DNA of 64,000 bases from Lunularia cruciata (taxonomy: Eukaryota > Streptophyta > Marchantiopsida > Lunulariales > Lunulariaceae): contig OX419761.1 in NCBI GenBank assembly GCA_948567375.1, forward strand, positions 1,056,501-1,120,500, given 5' to 3'. The translations under genes were made by a program, and so were the position numbers. The notes below the pieces were generated by a model, which was given only the letters and a program-made list of their open reading frames with translations, had not been told where the DNA came from and did not search any database. Position 1 is the stretch's first letter. Every line of letters begins with the position of its first letter. Positions 59,101 through 64,000 of this stretch are shown one piece after another.

Positions 59101-59697
59101 TCTTCTTCCCACCTCCCATCTTACTCTCTTCCACTCTTGGTTGGTGGCTACTCTTCTGACTGATTCCTAGACTAACTCTCCTAACTTCCTCTTGACACAC
59201 CAACGTGTCTCTTACTACACTTCCTTTTCCATGATCTCCCTCAAGAAAACTCCTCAATGGCAATGGAAAATTACTTGTCATCTCTTTGTCTCTATCCCAA
59301 ATCATATAGTGGCGTGCTTCCTCCGTCTTTCTTCACTTCAAGTTTCTACCAAGAAATCACATCTCCTTCATGCTCCTATCACTATCAAGTTTCTCCTACT
59401 CATAGGCTAGCCATTTTTGTGTGAGGTACCTTCTTGAATCTCCAACCTCAAAGGACAGTTGTTACACTATCCTCACCTTGGGTTGAGCACCCCCGAGCCA
59501 AAGTCTCCTTACTTTGGGTTGAATGCTGACAAGGAAAATCTGAGTACTTTGTCTTTTGATACAAAGTCACTTTTCCTTGGGTTACAACCCGAAGACACCA
59601 TTCTTTGCCCTCTGATGTCATACATGTGCAATATGACTTAATCTGTACACCTCCACTTCAAAAATAAGAAAAAAACACAAATGTAGGTACTACAACA
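56109..59697 (-). repeat. 3.6-kb LTR of the truncated element
   Basis: On the minus strand it runs from TGTTGTAGTACC (59697) to ...GGTTGTCACA (56109), with TGT/ACA ends and the primer site in the expected place. There is no second LTR in the window, so the limits rest on these ends and on where MRPL41 sequence resumes. It is purine-rich on the minus strand and contains several minus-strand ORFs. Confidence 0.6.
56976..59305 (-). pseudogene. Broken long ORF of unknown function inside the LTR
   Basis: Successive minus-strand open pieces: 59305-58997 (102 codons), 58975-58616 (119), 58585-58382 (67), 58252-57647 (201) and 57353-56976 (125). The first three are mixed in composition (for example AVFFHKMFARVPIN and FAAHFYLGLNLLNAAERHK), not low-complexity. 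The last two are Glu/Lys-rich and predicted coiled coil (LEKENLELKESI, KEKEKEKEMMKAEFEAEL). Together they look like one decayed gene of about 700-750 codons read in the same direction as the element. No known domain is recognised. Purine-rich repeat sequence could inflate the ORFs in the second half. Confidence 0.45.
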
Positions 59698-61018
59698 TTC
59701 TATGTTATAGAAGATACCACAATATGTTGTTTTGGATTTAACTGCCTTCAAGGTTAGTACATGTGCATATTTCACTATTTTTGTGATATAGATTAGTACA
59801 CAAGTCAGCCTATTTTGCTATCCAATCTTGGGTAGTTTAAGCCAATCTGCAACAATATGAGATTGAATTTATTTTTGACAATCCACACTTCTTGACCAAT
59901 CAAAAGGCATGCTTCTTGTTCACTTATTATTCATCTTTATTTAATGAGATCTTAGTGTTTCCCAATTGAAGGCCTATGTCACACACAACACACCCAAGGT
60001 CCCTAAATTGACAAAAAACTTGGCAAGAGGATACTTCACCTCCACAATAGTTGGTATAGGTTTTTTAATTCCGATCTTGCTTCTAATATAATTTGCATTC
60101 TTGTCCTTGTTGAGCTTTGCTAAGAATTGTGACATGTGTGAGCTTTTGCACCATGGAAAGATTGTACATGAGTGGTTAGGAGATCATAACACTAAGATGA
60201 TGTGCATTTTGACTTGCTTTTTGGAAGATATCGGCTAGTTGAGTAGTCCATGACTTGCTGAACACTTTGTCCTTGTTGATCAACCCTTGCTAGTGCACTC
60301 CTAAGAAGTAATGCATTGCATGATGCTTCAGATCTATATCAATAAAGTTGCAGAGCTTGAGATGTGGTGACATGATACCATTTTCTCTCAATTTTAACCA
60401 AGTAGAGATATTAAAAGATGGATGAGATGGAGAGATCACAAGCATCCTTATTGAGCTTTTCTTGTTGCCTTAGTCTTTGAGAATTTCCTTATTGGTCCAT
60501 GTCAAAGATTCCATATGAGGCTATCATTGTACAATGTGCCTCTCAAGTCCTTAGTAAATTTCACTTTGCACGAAGGACCTTGGGAGCATCAAATAAAGTT
60601 GGACTTCTCTTGCTCAATGACCGTCAAGAGACAAAAGTTAGGCCATCCATATCAATGGAATTGTACAAAATCTTTGATGAAACTCTTAACTTATCTTAGT
60701 GTCGATGATTAGCTGCATCTAAGCCCCAAACCAGGTGTGTAAGTTTGGGCTCATATTTGGAGAATCATAATTGTATTTATGTGGACTTCCTTAACATAAG
60801 TGGAAATAATTTTTGGAGGTCTTTTTATTTATTTATCTGAGCTTAAATCTGCCTAATTTGGATGATGGTATGATGTAAGTATGTTGAACTAGTTGGTGGA
60901 GAACTACAATTCTAAACATAAAACTAAAAGTCCAACTTCATGCTCAAAAAGGAGACTAAATTTTACTGAATTGATGAAATTTATGTTTATAATTATTACT
61001 CATTTAGAGAATTGTTGA
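59698..61018 (+). pseudogene. MRPL41: MRPL41 pseudogene, exon 2 and third intron (copy C, right part)
   Basis: Exon 2 remnant at about 59698-59752 reads KIPQYVVLDLTAFK against EKLPQYVVPDLTDFK of the gene, followed by the same donor (gttagtac). The intron then runs parallel to 11904-12420 and to copy A (3112-4350). It stops at the LTR of an element D copy. The ORFs at 60499-60712 are shadows of intron sequence. Confidence 0.8.
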
Positions 61019-61036
61019 ATATGCAACAATATATTA

Positions 61037-61895
61037 TGTCATTGTCATGCCATTTGTAGTGTCGCATCGAGATTGCTCGGACACTGGAGTTCCAATGATA
61101 GTAGTTAGAGTTATTTCAGCAATTTCTCAAAGATTACTTTCCGATGGTCAGATTTTGTGTGTGGGGTACTGACTTCACGGTGGGGCTCACCATCACTTTG
61201 CACCGCTTGCACCGTCAAGTGTGCCATCAGTGGAACCATTAGGGTTCAGACCTAGCTCGAGTCCAGGGGGTATACTTTCAAAGTGCAGCTCCAGAGAGCT
61301 CACTTCTCTGATGTGAGCCTTCGAGTTCCTGGCTATGGTGGATAGAGGCCGGTGAGCATCACTTGGATTCTTTATGCTTGAGTGGGTGTGGCTTGACTAT
61401 AATCAATACTCAATTGTTGGCAATTTATAGAGTGATAGATTAAGTACTGATTTGAGCTGAGTTGAGAGTGGTAAACAATCTGATTACATCAGAAAAGTGA
61501 AATTAGGGGGAAATTGGGTGCATGAACTTTGAGTGTTGGTGGTATCTCCAAGCTCGGTGGATTGTTGGTAGCTCAATTCAAGTTCAGTTGCGTGGTCATT
61601 GGTTGGCAAGCCATCAAGCTGGCTTGCTGGCGTGAGGCTAGCTAGTTTAGAGTAGATCTTGGTCATTGGTTGGCAAAATCTGCCTTTCTTGCTAGATTGT
61701 GTGCAACAGGGTTTGACCCCTAGATCTCTTCTTCCTAGATTGGTGCCCTAGCCAACTGGTCCACCCTTACTTGTTGTCCTAGTGATTGTGCCACTGTTAT
61801 CTATACACTTGTAGCTTTGGCTAGGAGAGGCATTTTGATCCTATTCTTGGTGATCCTAGTAGCTTAGGACTTAGATACAAACTTCTCTTATGTCA
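61037..61895 (+). repeat. 5' LTR of second element D copy
   Basis: Starts about tgtcattgtcatgcc and ends about tatgtca, followed by aatgccgaatggtggcagag, where tggtggcagagtc probably serves as primer site (tRNA not identified). Internal blocks match 30711-31131 and 50614-50790. Limits are uncertain by some tens of bases. Minus-strand ORF 61484-61666 is a shadow. Confidence 0.6.
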
Positions 61896-62311
61896 AATGC
61901 CGAATGGTGGCAGAGTCAGTCCCTTGTTGTTTTATGAGATGGAGGGTTTTTGTTTAGATTTCTTGTGATTGGACCCCCTCCATTCTCTACTTCCTATTCG
62001 TGCACCACGTTTGTGTGAGGTGCCCTGACTTTTGAGCGTTGGTGCTCTGGTGTGCTCTTGTAGTGAGGCTAGAGTGATGACCAATCAGACTATATTTTTT
62101 TCTCTTTGGTGAGGCAAGAAGTGATGACCTACAGACCATGAGAGTGCGTGTTGTGATGGCAGGTTACAAGTTGCCCTTCCTCCTAGTGTAGTTATCTCAA
62201 TTAGAGTTACATTAGTGGGTGGTACTTAGTTGGTGTTGGTACTTGGTAGGGTACTTGCGGTTGCTGTTTGTGGTTTTGGTTTGCAGTTGCAATTGTGGTT
62301 ACTTCATCACG
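61896..62311 (+). other. Leader of second element D copy
   Basis: Noncoding stretch similar to 31132-31541. It contains a tggtggt/ttggt-rich run near 62218-62300. Confidence 0.6.
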
Positions 62312-64000
62312 ATGGAGTTCATTAGAGATCCCAGAGGAGTTAACCGTATAGTGTGTAGTGGGTTTACTCGGAGTGGTGCTTAGTATCAGCCTGTATCTCA
62401 GGTCAAAGTGAGGGAGGAGATTGACTCTGAGTTGGAGTTCAACACAAGAGCTGATTCAACTGAGAGTGCACTTGGTGTGTCTGCACCGTTGTTGTGGGAC
62501 ATGGACAAGATTTATGGGGCTTCTAAAGGCCCTAGGCATTACTATGGTACAATGGGTACCATTGAGCTGGATGACTTATCCAAGAGTTTGATAGTTGGTG
62601 TGATCTACAGTAGATGCGGAACCCGACTTTGTTCACATCCTTCATGGCATGGAAGGGGTTATTTTAGCACTTGGAGGGTCCTTTGATGGATGACTACCAT
62701 GAGTTCAAGAGAGCTCATTTGGAGGAGATTGAGTTATGGAGACAATATTGGTCTCCAAACTATATCTCTATCACTTTAGGCTTGGTGGCCAGGAGTAGAT
62801 CGGCTATACCTACCTGTTCTAGCTCAAGTAGTGTTGGTGGAGCTAGTGGAGGTACACTAGCTGGAGATAGTGCTACTACGAGTGGAGGTATCGCTGCAGG
62901 AGGTGGTGTGGTACCGGGGTTTAACCCTATGGTGGAGTTCTTCCTGTGTTTGAGGTAGAACTACTAGGGAGTGCGGATTGACAAGCTGAGGAGCTCGCAT
63001 GAGTTCTAGCGGAAGGCTGGAGAGAGCCTACACGAGGCATACACTTGCATGAGGCGGCTGATCAATTTCACTCAAGGAGTTATTGAGGCCCAAGCAATAA
63101 GTTTTGTATGGGATACTAGACATGGAGTTGCGACATAGAGTTTGTGATGCTACATTATTAGAGGCTACTTTGCCTACTTTGGCAATGGTCTTTGGTTTGG
63201 TTGAGCATATTGAGCTCAACATGGTGGAGGAGAGGGTCTTAACATCTGGATTTGATAGGGAGACCTCATCCACAACTGTTACTTCTTCTAGAGTGCAACA
63301 AAGTGCACCACACCCAATTGGTTTTTGAGGATAGGGTGGATAGCCCAGATCCTATGGAGTGAGTGGAGGGCCTAGTGGAGTTAGACCCTTACCTTCATTT
63401 TTGGGTCAGCAACAGCTAGTGAGTGGTGGTGTTGCTTGTTGGACTTGTGGTGGACCTCACTATCAGAGAGAGTGTACTCAGGGTAGTGGACCTTATACCT
63501 CTAGTGCATCACAGCCAGCATAGAGGTAGTGTGAGCATTGCCACAGATTTGGTCATACTAGTGACCAATGTTTTGACCTACACCTGGAGTTACGGAGTGG
63601 TAGGGCTGCTATGGTAGGTAGTAAAGGAGCTCCAGTTCATGGAGGATGAGGTGGTAGAGGTGGTAGTAGAGGATCTACACCTAGTAGGGGTGCAATACCT
63701 GCTCTTACTTTTGGCATAGCTATGGCTACTCGGATTGAGCAATTGGAGTAGAGATTGGCTAGTATGGCTATTGCTCAGAGGAGATCAGATTCGGGTGCTG
63801 AGGCTTCCACCTCATATGTTGGTGATAGAGATGCTTTGGACTTCATGTGCGGAGCAGCACATGTGGATGCATCTGCAGCAGTCACTAGGAGTCCAGCATG
63901 TGCTCTAGAGCCTAGAGGAGCATCAATGGAGTTGGACCCACAGAGAGGAGAGGTTGGGAGACATGTTAGACTTCCCCAGTCTTTCATGCTATCTAAGGCA
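62312..64000 (+). pseudogene. Element D gag with two CCHC zinc knuckles (second copy)
   Basis: Starts MEFIRDPRGVNRIV, has one stop (near 62381), then is open to 62686 (ESALGVSAPLLWDMDKIYGA). After a frameshift it continues at 62671-62958 (DDYHEFKRAHLEEIELWRQY, then a Ser/Gly-rich linker). Further on are a capsid-like end and two knuckles: CWTCGGPHYQREC (63438-63476) and CEHCHRFGHTSDQC (63532-63573). Then a Gly/Arg-rich stretch (GGRGGSRG) and IAMATRIEQLE lead to the window end. Roughly 560 codons in all. Gag would form the particle and bind RNA. Confidence 0.7.

Larger units (their letters stand above)
55835..59697 (-). mobile_element. Truncated LTR retrotransposon with a 3.6-kb LTR, inside MRPL41 copy C
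   Basis: Minus-strand element remnant made of one long LTR, a primer binding site and the start of gag. The right end (...tactacaaca, 59697) abuts MRPL41 exon 2 sequence (ttct...). The left end is joined to MRPL41 intron 2 with loss of the rest of the element and about 130 bp of host. Long LTRs and an Asp-tRNA primer are seen in Tat/Athila-type plant Ty3/gypsy elements; assignment beyond LTR retrotransposon is inference. Confidence 0.65.
61019..64000 (+). mobile_element. Ty3/gypsy element D, second copy (LTR and gag; runs off window)
   Basis: Inserted in MRPL41 copy C. It contains an LTR (about 61037-61895), a leader and gag. It is less mutated than the copy at 30.7 kb: many stretches are open and several CpGs remain. 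It serves as the undisturbed reference for the element E insertion site. Confidence 0.75.

Noticed and set aside
55255-61018. MRPL41 retro-pseudogene (processed copy)
   Set aside because: Introns on both sides of exon 1 and after exon 2 are preserved, so the copy arose by DNA duplication.
1-64000. CRISPR arrays, bacterial operons, rRNA or tRNA genes
   Set aside because: No regular spaced repeats, ribosome binding sites, polycistronic gene order or cloverleaf-like sequence was seen; the content is typical of a plant nuclear genome.

Overview
The window looks like part of a large, repeat-laden, heavily methylated land-plant nuclear genome. A gymnosperm, fern or lycophyte would fit; the sequence does not decide which. 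Reasons: at least six Ty3/gypsy LTR retrotransposon bodies nested in each other, plant-type primer binding sites (initiator-Met and Asp tRNA), long AT-rich repeats with almost no CpG, and one plant-like intron-containing gene. All similarities were judged by eye; no alignment or database search was run.

Layout. 1-3.1 kb: 3' end of a Ty3/gypsy element (element G) with an open 392-codon integrase, inserted in an old copy (copy A, 3.1-4.35 kb) of an intron of the mitochondrial ribosomal protein gene found later. 4.35-7.3 kb: AT-rich DNA with a cluster of staggered tandem duplications (5.85-6.45 kb) and a GCTGCTCGT-like minisatellite (6.5-6.67 kb). 7.3-12.4 kb: the only convincing host gene, on the + strand: MRPL41 (mL41), with two coding exons (11287-11431 and 11839-11903), probable upstream 5' UTR exons, and no visible terminal exon. 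12.4-27.1 kb: AT-rich repeats, including two diverged copies of one unknown repeat (12.9-17.5 and 24.1-27.1 kb; part of the second is inverted) around a CpG-rich unique island (20.9-23.75 kb) of unknown content.

27.1-30.7 kb: decayed retroelement fragments. 30.7-50.8 kb: a Ty3/gypsy element (element D) split by at least two later elements: element E (32367-38636, LTRs by eye about 20% or more diverged, TSD decayed from an inferred CCTGC) in its gag, and the full-length chromovirus element H (43813-49428, minus strand, LTRs about 4% diverged, TSD ATACC) in its integrase. A further 2-kb segment near 39.4-41.6 kb may be a third insertion. The nesting order agrees with the divergences: D, then E, then H. 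51.8-55 kb: rearranged pol fragments, including a head-to-head RNase H junction. 55.25-61.0 kb: a second degraded MRPL41 copy (copy C), with introns retained, interrupted by a truncated minus-strand element with a 3.6-kb LTR that itself carries ORFs. 61.0-64 kb: another copy of element D (LTR and gag), running off the end.

Main points. (1) Element H carries four ~61-bp tandem units in its LTR, full of GAA/TTC heat-shock-element modules and sitting directly upstream of a TATA box, a layout that recalls heat-activated plant retrotransposons. (2) Its integrase has lost the catalytic Glu (Lys in its place), so as read it could move only with help. (3) Two loci carry perfect hairpins that look like short templated inversions, one in element E's reverse transcriptase and one in the 12.9-kb repeat. 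(4) The probable MRPL41 leader contains a spliced 39-codon upstream ORF that overlaps the MRPL41 start codon.
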